From positions 1-35,275 of the forward strand of contig CAZSVE010000028.1 in NCBI GenBank assembly GCA_964610175.1: a stretch of DNA of 35,275 nt, read 5' to 3'. A model generated the notes under the pieces. The model ran no database searches. It saw nothing but the letters and a program-made list of their open reading frames with translations, and was not told where the DNA came from. Below are positions 24,408-31,766 of the stretch, piece by piece. Source of the stretch: CAZSVE01 sp964610175. Its GTDB lineage: Bacteria; Pseudomonadota; Gammaproteobacteria; HK1. The stretch's first letter is position 1; each line of letters begins with the position of its first letter. The translations under genes and the position numbers were made by a program.

Positions 24408-25186
24408 TGCGGTCTTGTCAGTGCGTTCCACAGTTCGCTCACCAGGGTATGAAAGCGCGGTGTGCCGTAGATTTCGTCCAGGTTGCGGGGCCGTGGTAGA
24501 TCGATGACTCGTTCGAAGGCTACCCGGGCGGGCCTCCCCGTCAGCATGATGATGCGATCGGATAAGGCCACTGCCTCCTGGACATCGTGGGTGACCATTA
24601 GAATGCTGGCGTCCATCTCCTCCCATAGACTGACGACTTCCTTTTCGATTTGCAGTTTGGAGTAGACATCCAATGCCCCGAACGGTTCGTCCATGAGCAG
24701 TAGGTTCGGTTTCACGGCCAGGGCCGCGGCCAGGGATACGCGCTGGCGCATGCCCTGAGAGAGCTGCGAGGGGTAGTAGTTTTCGAAGCCGTCGAGACCT
24801 ACCGCCCGTAACTGGAGGCGGGCGATGGCTTTGCGCTTTCGTGGGGGGGTTCCCGATATGGCCAGGGGAAATTCGATGTTCTTGCGCGCCGATTTCCAGG
24901 GCATCAGGGAATCTTGTTGCCAAACGACAGCGAGTCGGGAGTCGACTTTGTTATAGATTTTATCGTTTGGGGGGATGGATTCATCCCTGTGGATAGTGCC
25001 CCCATCGAGTGTGTCCTGTCCCGCCAGGATGTTGATCAGGGTGGATTTGCCACACCCCGAGGGTCCGAGGATACTGACGAACTCGCCAGCATGGAGATCC
25101 AAATCGAGACCCTGGAATACCGTCAACTCCCCATGGGTTCGCGTTGAGAAGCGTTTGACGGCGTTGCGGACTCGAAGGGTGGCCAT
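24404..25186 (-). CDS. NitT/TauT-family ABC transporter ATP-binding protein
   Basis: Energises the adjacent permease. The 260 residues include Walker A GPSGCGKST, Q-loop VVWQQDSLMPWKSA, signature LSQGMRQRVS, Walker B LLLMDEPFGALD and switch His in MVTHDVQEA, in the order and spacing of SsuB/TauB/NrtD ATPases. ATG at 25186 (MATLRVRNAV) is chosen. Codons upstream run into decayed relE and element A sequence. The gene starts about 40 bases after the 3' end of the broken toxin gene, and any promoter must lie in that repeat-disrupted stretch. Substrate unknown. Confidence 0.92.
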   Translation of the reverse strand: MATLRVRNAVKRFSTRTHGELTVFQGLDLDLHAGEFVSILGPSGCGKSTLINILAGQDTLDGGTIHRDESIPPNDKIYNKVDSRLAVVWQQDSLMPWKSARKNIEFPLAISGTPPRKRKAIARLQLRAVGLDGFENYYPSQLSQGMRQRVSLAAALAVKPNLLLMDEPFGALDVYSKLQIEKEVVSLWEEMDASILMVTHDVQEAVALSDRIIMLTGRPARVAFERVIDLPRPRNLDEIYGTPRFHTLVSELWNALTRPQ

Positions 25187-25224
25187 GGGTTCTGGGTATC
25201 GTAATTTTGGTGGCTGGCCATGCG

Positions 25225-25602
25225 TTACGGAAAATAACGATAGATATCGCGTCGATGCAGGCAGCGGACGAATTCCAATTCGCCACTTCCCAGAACGAAT
25301 CCAATGCGGTATTCCCCGATCCGAATACGGCAATAATTTGTTTATTTCCCGCTCAGCTTCGCAAATAACCCAAGTTTTACAAGGCACCAATTTTGCTTTG
25401 ACTGATGCTAAATCGTGCCTTGTCGGTTTAAGGCGAAGCTTCGCTAGTTGGCGCTGCCACTCGGTTTGGTAATGTTACCTTGCCCAGTCAAGTCATCCGC
25501 TGCTTCGATCCTTTCTATTGATTGCCTGATACGTATCAGGATTGCGCGCTTCTTGATCTTCTTCAGATCGCGCACGAAACTCTGGCGAAATGCTACATTC
25601 AC
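25225..25602 (-). pseudogene. RelE/ParE-type toxin gene split by element A
   Basis: The 5' part (25602-25448) encodes MNVAFRQSFVRDLKKIKKRA... to ...NITKPSGSA. The 3' part (25336-25225) encodes NYCRIRIGEYRIGFVLGSG and LHRRDIYRYFP, then stop. Removing exactly 111 bases (25337-25447) joins GCC AA and T TAT in frame and gives an 88-residue protein with the RelE/ParE core YRIRIGEYRIGF and C-terminal LHRRDIYRYFP. The GTG start overlaps the stop of a 27-codon open frame (25682-25599, MMQTNIDIPIIDTPTLKQVF...), perhaps the antitoxin or its remnant. The interruption leaves stop codons, so the toxin should be inactive. Identification by motif is strong. Confidence 0.85.
25337..25447 (+). mobile_element. 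element A copy 13, inside the relE-type toxin gene
   Basis: 111 bases, TTTGTTTATTTCCCGCTC to AAGCTTCGCTAG, placed 3' of TAA (CAATAA|TTTG). The restored site reads CGGCAATAA+TTGGCGCTGCC with no duplicated target bases beyond an ambiguous TT. Confidence 0.93.
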
Positions 25603-25682
25603 GCCCGGTCCTGTAATGCAGTGAACACCTGTTTTAGGGTGGGGGTATCTATAATGGGGATATCTATATTGGTTTGCATCAT
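25599..25682 (-). CDS. short ORF upstream of the broken toxin, possible antitoxin remnant
   Basis: 27 codons, MMQTNIDIPIIDTPTLKQVF then TALQDRA, ending in TGA that overlaps the GTG start of the relE-like gene by a GTGA junction typical of toxin-antitoxin operons. It is too short for a usual RelB-like antitoxin. An element A copy lies about 50 bases upstream, so the 5' part may have been lost. Not assigned to a family. Confidence 0.4.
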   Translation of the reverse strand: MMQTNIDIPIIDTPTLKQVFTALQDRA

Positions 25683-25733
25683 GTGTCGCTTCGTTTTTCC
25701 CGGTTGTTGGTTGTTTTCGATTGATCGTGCTTT

Positions 25734-25827
25734 ATTGTCTATTTCCCGCTCATCTTCACGAGTGGGTCAAGTTTTCTCTACTACGACCAGATCACGTTTT
25801 GTCGGTTCGAGACGAAGCTTCGCCAAG
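25734..25827 (+). mobile_element. element A copy 14, degenerate
   Basis: ATTGTCTATTTCCCGCTC to AAGCTTCGCCAAG, about 94 bases, with an internal deletion and altered ends. It lies just upstream of the putative antitoxin remnant. Confidence 0.75.
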
Positions 25828-25968
25828 TGAAAGCCTAGGTTTTCTCTACCCCATGGATCGGATTTTGCGAATCAATCGAAACATACTGGCATTTTGTAAA
25901 TCAAATCAATGGCGACATACTAGCATCCCCCTGGTCTGGAGAACCAGCTGCTTTGCCAGAACCGATAT

Positions 25969-26080
25969 TTTGTTTATTTCCCGCTCGGTTTCGCGAATGC
26001 GCCAGGTTTTGTAGAACAGCAATGTTGCTTTACCGATGCCGAATCATGCTTTATCCATTCGAGGCGAAGCCTCACTCTAG
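25969..26080 (+). mobile_element. element A copy 15
   Basis: 112 bases, TTTGTTTATTTCCCGCTC to CACTCTAG, left flank TAT. It ends only six bases before the ATG of the osmolyte ATPase gene, so it has replaced the normal leader of that gene. Confidence 0.88.
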
Positions 26081-26086
26081 ACCATC

Positions 26087-26839
26087 ATGTTGCAATTGAC
26101 GAATATTTCCAAAACCTATGGGGATGCGGTTGTCCTGAAAGCTATCCATCTGTCTATTGTGCCCGGTAAGACAACGATCCTCCTGGGGCAAAGTGGTTCC
26201 GGGAAATCCACCTTGCTGCGCATCATGAATGGCCTTGTTCGACCGGACGATGGAGGCATGATCCTTTTGGACGATGTTCCCATCGGAGCCCGAAACATCC
26301 TTGGCATCAGACATAAGATGGGCTATGTCATCCAGGAAGGCGGCCTGTTTCCTCACCTGACCGCTTATCGGAATATCGTTTTGATGGCGCGTTATCTGGG
26401 CTGGTCGCAGGATCGCCTCGATGAGCGCGTGGCGGAGTTGGCTCGGTTGACGCGGTTGCCGTCCGAGATACTGGGTCGTTTCCCGGCGCAATTATCGGGA
26501 GGGCAGCGGCAGCGCGTCAGCCTGATGCGCGCCCTGATGCTGGATCCGGATCTACTATTGCTGGATGAACCGCTTGCCGCACTCGATCCCATGATTCGCC
26601 ATGGATTGCAAACCGATCTAAAAGATATCTTCCAGTCCCTCAAGAAGACGGTGATTATAGTTACCCACGATATCAGCGAAGCGGGGTTCCTGGGCGATAC
26701 CATCGTGTTGTTGCGTGATGGGCGAATCGTGCAACGGGGCAGTCTGCGGGAACTTGTCGACACCCCGGTCGATCCCTTCGTGACGCAGTTCATCAACGCG
26801 CAGCGCAGTCCCCTGGATGCCCTGGAAAATCCCTCATGA
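26087..26839 (+). CDS. osmolyte (glycine betaine/choline-type) ABC transporter ATPase
   Basis: ATP-binding subunit of an OpuBA/OpuCA/OsmV-like importer. The 250 residues include Walker A GQSGSGKST, Q-loop GYVIQEGGLFPHLTA (characteristic of this subfamily), signature LSGGQRQRVS, Walker B LLLLDEPLAALD and the switch His in IVTHDISEA. The C-terminal CBS domains of OpuCA are absent, as in short forms. The ATG at 26087 lies six bases after element A with no Shine-Dalgarno in between. The stop overlaps the start of the permease-binding protein gene by four bases (ATGA), so the two form a transporter operon. Confidence 0.9.
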   Translation: MLQLTNISKTYGDAVVLKAIHLSIVPGKTTILLGQSGSGKSTLLRIMNGLVRPDDGGMILLDDVPIGARNILGIRHKMGYVIQEGGLFPHLTAYRNIVLMARYLGWSQDRLDERVAELARLTRLPSEILGRFPAQLSGGQRQRVSLMRALMLDPDLLLLDEPLAALDPMIRHGLQTDLKDIFQSLKKTVIIVTHDISEAGFLGDTIVLLRDGRIVQRGSLRELVDTPVDPFVTQFINAQRSPLDALENPS

Positions 26840-28440
26840 AAAGATTCGAGTATCGGAAAAACACGAAAGATCCCGAACGATCCGGGGCGCGAGCCCAGGT
26901 CCACCCCATCTCGGTCGTGGCGCGAAGCGCCAACAGGTTCTGGTCGAAAAGATTGTGGTTCGTCTTCGTATGTCTCATGGCGATACATACGGTGCTCTCG
27001 GCCTCCGATGAATCGACCGTCAAGGTGGCTTCCAAATTGTTCACCGAGAGTGTCGTTCTGGGTGAACTGATGACCCTGTTGGTGAAGAGCACGGGTGCCG
27101 AGGCCGTTCATCTGCGTGAATTCGGTACGACCCATGTGGTTTGGAAATCATTGTTACGGGGCGAAATCGATCTTTATGTGGACTATAGCGGCACCCTTAC
27201 GAGTGAGATCCTTTCCAACGAAAATATCGAGACCATGGAGGGGCTTCGCCAACGCCTGCTCGAGGACGGACTCCTCGTTACCGAATCGTTGGGCTTCAAC
27301 AACACCTATGCCCTCAGCATGAAACCCGCGGTGGCGGCGCGATACGGCATTACCAGGATATCCGACTTGCGCCATTATCCGGAATTACGCTTCGGTTTTA
27401 CCGATGGGTTCATGGCCCGCAACGACGGCTGGCAGGGCCTGCGCCAGACCTATGGATTGCCGCAAACCGATGTGCGCGGACTCCATCATCATCTCGCCTA
27501 CCGGGGGCTCGACAATGACGAGATCGACCTCATGGATGCCTACTCCACCGATGGTGAAATTGCTTACTACAAGCTACGAGTTCTCGAGGATGATCTCGAT
27601 TATTTCCCCGATTATCACCCGCTCATCGTGTATCGAGTCGATCTTGCGGAGCGCATGCCGCACGTGGTGGCCGCCTTACAAAAAATGGTGGGTAATATTT
27701 CCGAAGAGGAAATAAGACGCATGAACAGTGCCGTGACTCTGGGCGAGGTGCCGGAGAGTGGGGTCGCCGCGGATTTTCTGGCCGAAAAATTCCATATCCG
27801 CAGCGAAATCTCCGAGGAAACACCCTCCGACGCATTGTATCGACGCACGGTGGAACATCTCGTTTTGGTGAGTATTTCACTGCTCGCCGCCATCGCGTTA
27901 TCGGTTCCCCTGGGGGTCTTGTGTTTCAAATACAAAAGGTCGGGCCAGATCGTTCTGGGGGCAGTGGGTGTCATTCAGACCATTCCTTCGCTGGCCCTCC
28001 TGGTATTCATGATTCCATTGCTCGGCATCGGCAATTCCCCGGCCATCGCCGCCTTGTTTCTGTACAGCCTGTTGCCCATCGTCCGCAACACCTATGTCGG
28101 GCTGGATGAGATCCCTCCGCAACTGAGGGAATCCGCCCAGGCCCTGGGGTTGCCCCCCCTGGCGCGCCTGCGATTGATTGAACTGCCATTGGCCTACCGC
28201 TCCATCCTGGCGGGCATCAAGACCTCGGCCATCATCAACATCGGCACGGCGACCCTGGGGGCCCTGGTCGGCGCCGGTGGTTATGGGCAGCCCATCCTGA
28301 CCGGGGTCCGCCTGGACGATATGGGTTTGATCCTACAGGGCGCGGTACCCGCGGCGATATTGGCCTTGCTGGCCCAGGGGATATTCGAAATCGCGGAGAG
28401 ATGGCTGGTGCCGAGGGGGTTGCGGGTCGAGGCGGAATGA
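26836..28440 (+). CDS. fused substrate-binding protein and permease of an osmolyte ABC transporter
   Basis: The 534 residues combine an OpuAC-type binding domain (about 56-330; KVASKLFTESVVLGELM at its start) with a permease domain (about 340-530, five or six helices, motif QALGLPPLARLRLIELPLA). Family relatives of this layout import glycine betaine, choline or related osmolytes. A signal-like segment LWFVFVCLMAIHTVLSA (about 40-56) precedes the binding domain. Residues 6-35 are encoded by a 90-base family B repeat, inserted in frame between the ATGA-coupled start and the signal segment. The extension gives an unusually long basic n-region. Initiation after the repeat, for instance at TTG 26954, is a possible alternative. 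The order of domains is binding protein first, permease second. Confidence 0.87.
   Translation: MKRFEYRKNTKDPERSGARAQVHPISVVARSANRFWSKRLWFVFVCLMAIHTVLSASDESTVKVASKLFTESVVLGELMTLLVKSTGAEAVHLREFGTTHVVWKSLLRGEIDLYVDYSGTLTSEILSNENIETMEGLRQRLLEDGLLVTESLGFNNTYALSMKPAVAARYGITRISDLRHYPELRFGFTDGFMARNDGWQGLRQTYGLPQTDVRGLHHHLAYRGLDNDEIDLMDAYSTDGEIAYYKLRVLEDDLDYFPDYHPLIVYRVDLAERMPHVVAALQKMVGNISEEEIRRMNSAVTLGEVPESGVAADFLAEKFHIRSEISEETPSDALYRRTVEHLVLVSISLLAAIALSVPLGVLCFKYKRSGQIVLGAVGVIQTIPSLALLVFMIPLLGIGNSPAIAALFLYSLLPIVRNTYVGLDEIPPQLRESAQALGLPPLARLRLIELPLAYRSILAGIKTSAIINIGTATLGALVGAGGYGQPILTGVRLDDMGLILQGAVPAAILALLAQGIFEIAERWLVPRGLRVEAE
26851..26940 (+). repeat. family B repeat, copy 3, inside a coding region
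   Basis: TATCGGAAAAACACGAAAG ... GTGGCGCGAAGCGCCAACA, about 90 bases (a multiple of three). It is translated as YRKNTKDPERSG...VARSAN in the osmolyte transporter gene. Confidence 0.82.
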
Positions 28441-28528
28441 TGTCGACCAAAATCCATTCGAAGCGATTGGAACGCCGGTTTATTTGCGTGTCGGAATTGT
28501 TAGCCCATTGTTTGGCTCTTATTCGACG

Positions 28529-28614
28529 TATCGGGAAAAGAAAAATTCTGAAAAACCTGGCCTCGAAATCAAGGCCCACCCCCTTCAGTCTTGGCGCGAA
28601 GCGCTAACATGTTC
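28529..28614 (+). repeat. family B repeat, copy 4
   Basis: TATCGGGAAAAGAAAAATTC ... CTTGGCGCGAAGCGCTAACA. Its right end lies in the last codons of a truncated cassette gene on the minus strand. Confidence 0.8.
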
Positions 28615-28708
28615 TCTTGACCTGTCCGGTACGTTCGCTTCCCTCTCCAACGCAAGCCCTACAGAATCCCAAGATGCTTTCCTGTCTTCTGTTATTTTCG
28701 CGTTCCAT
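28604..28708 (-). pseudogene. truncated third cassette ORF
   Basis: 34 codons, MERENNRRQESILGFCRACV..., starting in the same CAGAGAATAATGG leader that follows the other attC. The stop falls inside family B copy 4, so the original gene is cut short by that repeat. No family recognised. Confidence 0.4.
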
Positions 28709-28717
28709 TATTCTCTG

Positions 28718-28826
28718 ATATAACGCCAAGCGCCCAACACGAAGCGGTGTTTGTGCAACAATGGCGAAGCCATACGCAAAAGGCCGCGCAGTGTTTGGTG
28801 CCACTGAGCTTGGCGTTATGTTAGGC
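28718..28826 (-). other. attC recombination site of the hicBA cassette
   Basis: On the minus strand it begins AACATAACGCCAAGC and ends GCTTGGCGTTATATC. The outer 12 bases ATAACGCCAAGC pair perfectly (28720-28731 with 28808-28819). Inside, CCAACAC/GTGTT(T)GG and a TGGC-GAA-GCCA tip complete a long imperfect hairpin with unpaired bases on one side, the architecture of integron attC sites. It directly follows the hicA stop in the same orientation, as expected for a cassette. Confidence 0.78.
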
Positions 28827-28829
28827 GAT

Positions 28830-29039
28830 TTACTTGGTGTTTCTGAATTCATCAGCGGACATACTCAGTATTGTAAGCAATTGCCTCTCAACACCAGGAG
28901 AAATGTCTTTTGAGCCATGGTTAGGTACTGGAAAAGTATTTTTTCCATCAGAAAATATGACGTGTGAACCTTTTTGGCGCACAACCCTATACCCCATTTT
29001 CATTAGCCTTTTTTCAATTCCCCTATACTTGAAGGGCAT
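28830..29039 (-). CDS. hicA: HicA-type mRNA interferase toxin
   Basis: The 69 residues begin MPFKYRGIEKRLMKMGYRVV and carry the catalytic-histidine motif RQKGSHVIFSDG of HicA double-stranded-RNA-binding-fold toxins, followed by VPNHGSKDISPGVERQLL. Family toxins cleave mRNA and tmRNA. It is the second gene of a hicB-hicA pair with a 17-base overlap; this order is the less common one. The stop lies four bases before the attC site, so the pair forms a gene cassette read on the minus strand. The catalytic histidine is present, so the toxin is probably functional. Confidence 0.88.
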   Translation of the reverse strand: MPFKYRGIEKRLMKMGYRVVRQKGSHVIFSDGKNTFPVPNHGSKDISPGVERQLLTILSMSADEFRNTK

Positions 29040-29247
29040 ACTTTTCTACCGTGGTCGCCAGCTCATTTCTGATGATTCTCTCATCGTTTGCCTGTTCAAG
29101 ATGGTAATCCATAACCATTTCAACAACATTCTTTAACTCTATAACAGCATCTTTTTCAGTGTAGGCAAATGCAAACAAATTTTGACGGCCTTCTACTCTG
29201 GCCAAGTAGCCGTCTCCGTCCTTCTCCAGGACTATATTGATTTTCAT
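29023..29247 (-). CDS. hicB: HicB-type antitoxin
   Basis: The 74 residues MKINIVLEKDGDGYLARVEG ... and FAFAYTEKDAVIELKNVVE match the RNase-H-like fold of HicB antitoxins. The C-terminal DNA-binding domain found in longer HicB proteins is absent. ATG at 29247 is preceded by AGAGG. An alternative start at 29286 lies in the cassette leader and would add 13 basic residues. It neutralises the HicA toxin encoded downstream. With no DNA-binding domain, autoregulation may be weak or may use the cassette leader. Confidence 0.82.
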   Translation of the reverse strand: MKINIVLEKDGDGYLARVEGRQNLFAFAYTEKDAVIELKNVVEMVMDYHLEQANDERIIRNELATTVEKYALQV

Positions 29248-29290
29248 AAAGCCTCTCGATTTTCGAGTTTTTAGTGCTATAGCCATTATT

Positions 29291-29389
29291 CTCTGGCATA
29301 ATACCTCACATCATCGGCAGCGAAAAGCATAGCGAGGAACGAGCGGCGCAGCTTTTGGCAGTCTGAGTGAATTTGCCTTGTTATGTGAT
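29291..29389 (-). other. attC recombination site of the secreted-protein cassette
   Basis: On the minus strand it begins CACATAACAAGGC (the stop codon of the preceding gene lies within it) and ends GTATTATGCC. The internal pairing is looser than at 28718-28826, with AAAAGC/GCTTTT at the core. Key evidence: its first bases CACATAA are the exact reverse complement of TTATGTG, which starts the cassette at 30836, the rule for a cassette and its own attC. The base before TTATG is A rather than G, so this end may be mutated. Confidence 0.65.
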
Positions 29390-29773
29390 TTTAATTGCTT
29401 GAATGAAGTAGGCATCCGCAACCTTTAGAATAACTATCTCCACCTCGTTGTCACCATATGTCTTTCCGCCTATTTTCAACTTGAGGCGGCTTTTCCCGTA
29501 CTTGGCCACCCACTTGCCACTGAAATATGATACCCGCTTTAGCGAACTCCACGCGGGGTCATTAGTAAATTCAACCTGTTCCTCAAAATCCTTTTTACTT
29601 ATTTTTATTGCATCTCCATTTATATCAAGTGACACCTTTGGAACAAGATAGCTAGTAGCATCAAATCCTGACGATGCCTGCGATACAAAACTAGACAATT
29701 TTCTGCAATGAGCAGTGTTGCAGTTTTCTGCTCCTTCTAAGTTTTGCAGCAGACTATTTGGCAACCCCACCAA
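29381..29773 (-). CDS. uncharacterised cassette protein
   Basis: The 130 residues (TTG start at 29773 after AGGA, or GTG one codon later) show a mixed alpha-beta pattern. A short Cys pair (CNTAHC, about 18-23) and a C-terminal half rich in beta-type stretches (VSYFSGKWVAKYGKSRLKLK, EVEIVILKVADAYFIQAIKI) are visible. I recognise no family. It follows the secreted-protein gene by six bases, so the two are probably co-expressed. The stop codon TAA is supplied by the attC core. No signal peptide is evident. Confidence 0.6.
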   Translation of the reverse strand: MVGLPNSLLQNLEGAENCNTAHCRKLSSFVSQASSGFDATSYLVPKVSLDINGDAIKISKKDFEEQVEFTNDPAWSSLKRVSYFSGKWVAKYGKSRLKLKIGGKTYGDNEVEIVILKVADAYFIQAIKIT

Positions 29774-29779
29774 ATAATC

Positions 29780-30778
29780 CTAGTCAGAATTTTTCAATTT
29801 TCTATAGTGGGTCATTTTCAATCTATGTATATTGCCTTCCTCATCTGTCACACCTGCCACAGAGTTGCCAGCCCAGTTTTCAATAGCATTTGCGACCAAC
29901 AGTACTTTATCCGCATAGTTAAGCGGAAGGTCATACGCGTAAGCTGAAAAAAGACTCAACTGGTTGAAAACAGGCCCAACGCCGGTTACACCAACATTAT
30001 TATCGACTTCAGAAATAGAGCCCTTCCAAACATCAAGCTGCTCATTCCTGTACTCGTTCAAGCCCGCGCCAAAGGTGCTATCGACAAAATACCCTTTCTT
30101 TTTCGCATAACCAAGGGTCAATACAGGATCATTGCTTCCGTCTTCATAGGCGTACCCGAAAGTGACTGTGTTTTTATTAATTTTGCCCTGCAAAAGAGAT
30201 AGCTTTATGCTTTGCTTCTGGTTCTTCGTTGGCCAAAGTTTTTCTATCAATGAAACTACGGTAGTTGATATGTCAAGCGCCTTATCAACGGACGACGCAT
30301 CCATTCCCCCAAGTAATTGCGCTGCATTTATGAGGCTCTTTATAAAATCCGCCTTTTTTTTGTCCTCCCAATAATGCACAGTAACTTTAACGTCATTTTT
30401 TCCTGACGGGAAATAGGCGAGTCGTCTAATTATCGGATAGACTATGGCGTTTTCCAGAACACCAACAGAATCTATCTCGTAGTTACTACTCGATTTGGCA
30501 CTATAGCTAAACAGAGGGATCTTGACTTTATCAGTTCCTTTATTGTATTCGACACTGATCAAGCCAAAACTTGTCTCTTTCCCCCATAGTCGATCCCACC
30601 AACTTGGCGCGTTGGTTGGTGGCGGGAAAAGCGCAACAATATTTATATCTAGATATTCTTTTTTGTAGTCGAATTGAAATGCACTACCAGACACCTCTGT
30701 TATTTTAAGTTGTTTTTCGGCCCATGCCTGAGTAGGCATAACCATAAAAAGAGCCATTATCAAGAGAGATACTTTCAT
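29780..30778 (-). CDS. uncharacterised secreted cassette protein
   Basis: The 332 residues begin with a clear signal peptide, MKVSLLIMALFMVMPTQAWA, with probable cleavage after AWA. The mature part is hydrophilic with beta-rich stretches and tryptophan-rich PSWWDRLWGKE near residue 60. No catalytic motif or known domain is visible. ATG at 30778 follows AGGGG. Base composition is lower in GC than in the neighbouring core genes, consistent with acquisition. It is the first gene of a cassette whose left end TTATGTG lies 52 bases upstream of the start, and it is followed by the 130-residue protein gene. A periplasmic role is inferred from the signal peptide only. Confidence 0.75.
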   Translation of the reverse strand: MKVSLLIMALFMVMPTQAWAEKQLKITEVSGSAFQFDYKKEYLDINIVALFPPPTNAPSWWDRLWGKETSFGLISVEYNKGTDKVKIPLFSYSAKSSSNYEIDSVGVLENAIVYPIIRRLAYFPSGKNDVKVTVHYWEDKKKADFIKSLINAAQLLGGMDASSVDKALDISTTVVSLIEKLWPTKNQKQSIKLSLLQGKINKNTVTFGYAYEDGSNDPVLTLGYAKKKGYFVDSTFGAGLNEYRNEQLDVWKGSISEVDNNVGVTGVGPVFNQLSLFSAYAYDLPLNYADKVLLVANAIENWAGNSVAGVTDEEGNIHRLKMTHYRKLKNSD

Positions 30779-30829
30779 CACGAACCCCTTTTTGTCACCT
30801 GATTAGAATACTCACTCGAGAGCGCTTTA

Positions 30830-30837
30830 CACATAAC
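30830..30837 (-). other. cassette crossover point (R' octamer)
   Basis: GTTATGTG on the minus strand, of the G^TTRRRY-like form. The same octamer ends the attC at 29380-29387 on the opposite strand. It marks where the two-gene cassette joins the preceding attI or attC. The sequence further upstream (30840-31040) does not fold into an attC I can recognise and may be the attI. Confidence 0.5.
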
Positions 30838-31049
30838 AATAATTAGATGTATTCGCATAAAACGCAAAATTGTTTGTTTCTGCCCGCACAAGACGCATCC
30901 GGAAACGCCCCCCGTTTGCACGCCAACCCATTGTATTCCATTCGTTCGTCGCCGTTCGATCCGTTTCGCGGGTCTTATTATGCAATTCCTCCCCAGCAAT
31001 TGCTTCTAGCGCGCAAGTGTTTGCACGCGTTTTCCGACAATTAAAGAGG

Positions 31050-31134
31050 CTGTCATTTCGAGCGTAGCGAGAAATCTTGTGCGCCCAGTCTCGATTTCAG
31101 GCAAAAGATTTCTCGCTTACGCTCGAAATGACAG
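31050..31134. repeat. family C palindromic repeat, copy 2
   Basis: CTGTCATTTCGAGCGTAGCG (arm 31050-31078) and its near-perfect reverse complement (31105-31134, one extra base) enclose 26 bases. It has the same length and arm sequence type as 4548-4630. Confidence 0.88.
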
Positions 31135-31766
31135 ACTTTTGTTTTGGTTGCGGCTATTAGCCGCGCTAAGCGGATCCGCATGAGAACCTCATTCCAGTAG
31201 CGCATCCTCCGGGCTTCGCGCCCCTAATGGTCCCCGGTCGAGAACGCGAGTATCCGGCTGGCCTTTTTCCGGTATCCGGTTGCCAATCACGAGCGTTGGC
31301 CCCTCCCGGTTCTGTCGTTCAATTCGAAGCTCGACTTCGGTATCGGGTCCGGTCCGGTTCGGTCCGCCTGATGGGGTCCGGGTGACTGGCGTAGCGGTGT
31401 GGGATGGTGCTTCGCTCGATGACGACGGGCGTCTCCAGGGTTCCGCCCGTGATCCCGACGTTGGTGACAACGACCGGGATGGGATCAGCCTCCCGGCTCG
31501 GCAGGCAGGTGAAGGTAATGCCGAATCTCTGTCAGAGATATGCATCGAAAACGACAAATTGACCCAGAATAATGACGGACAAAAGTAATACGAATGCCCC
31601 CCGGCGACAACAAACCCGGGTTCCGTCCACGGGAACGAGATGTCATCATCGAGTCTCTACGCGCAGGGGTCACTCCACGCACGGGGTTGCAAAAAATTCA
31701 AGTGGCGCGCGCGGGAAGTGGAGGCGTACTCATCGGTTTTCGGGATAAGAGGCAAGCTTCGCTAGT
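31135..31766. other. spacer without recognised genes
   Basis: No supported gene. The stretch holds GGTCCGG-type short repeats near 31345-31382. A 15-base remnant of the right end of element A (CAAGCTTCGCTAG, 31749-31765) touches the end of the next minus-strand gene. Confidence 0.5.

Noticed and set aside
31189..31588. open frames in the 31.2-31.6 kb spacer on both strands
   Set aside because: Composed of short GGTCCGG-type repeats, with no start signals and no family resemblance.
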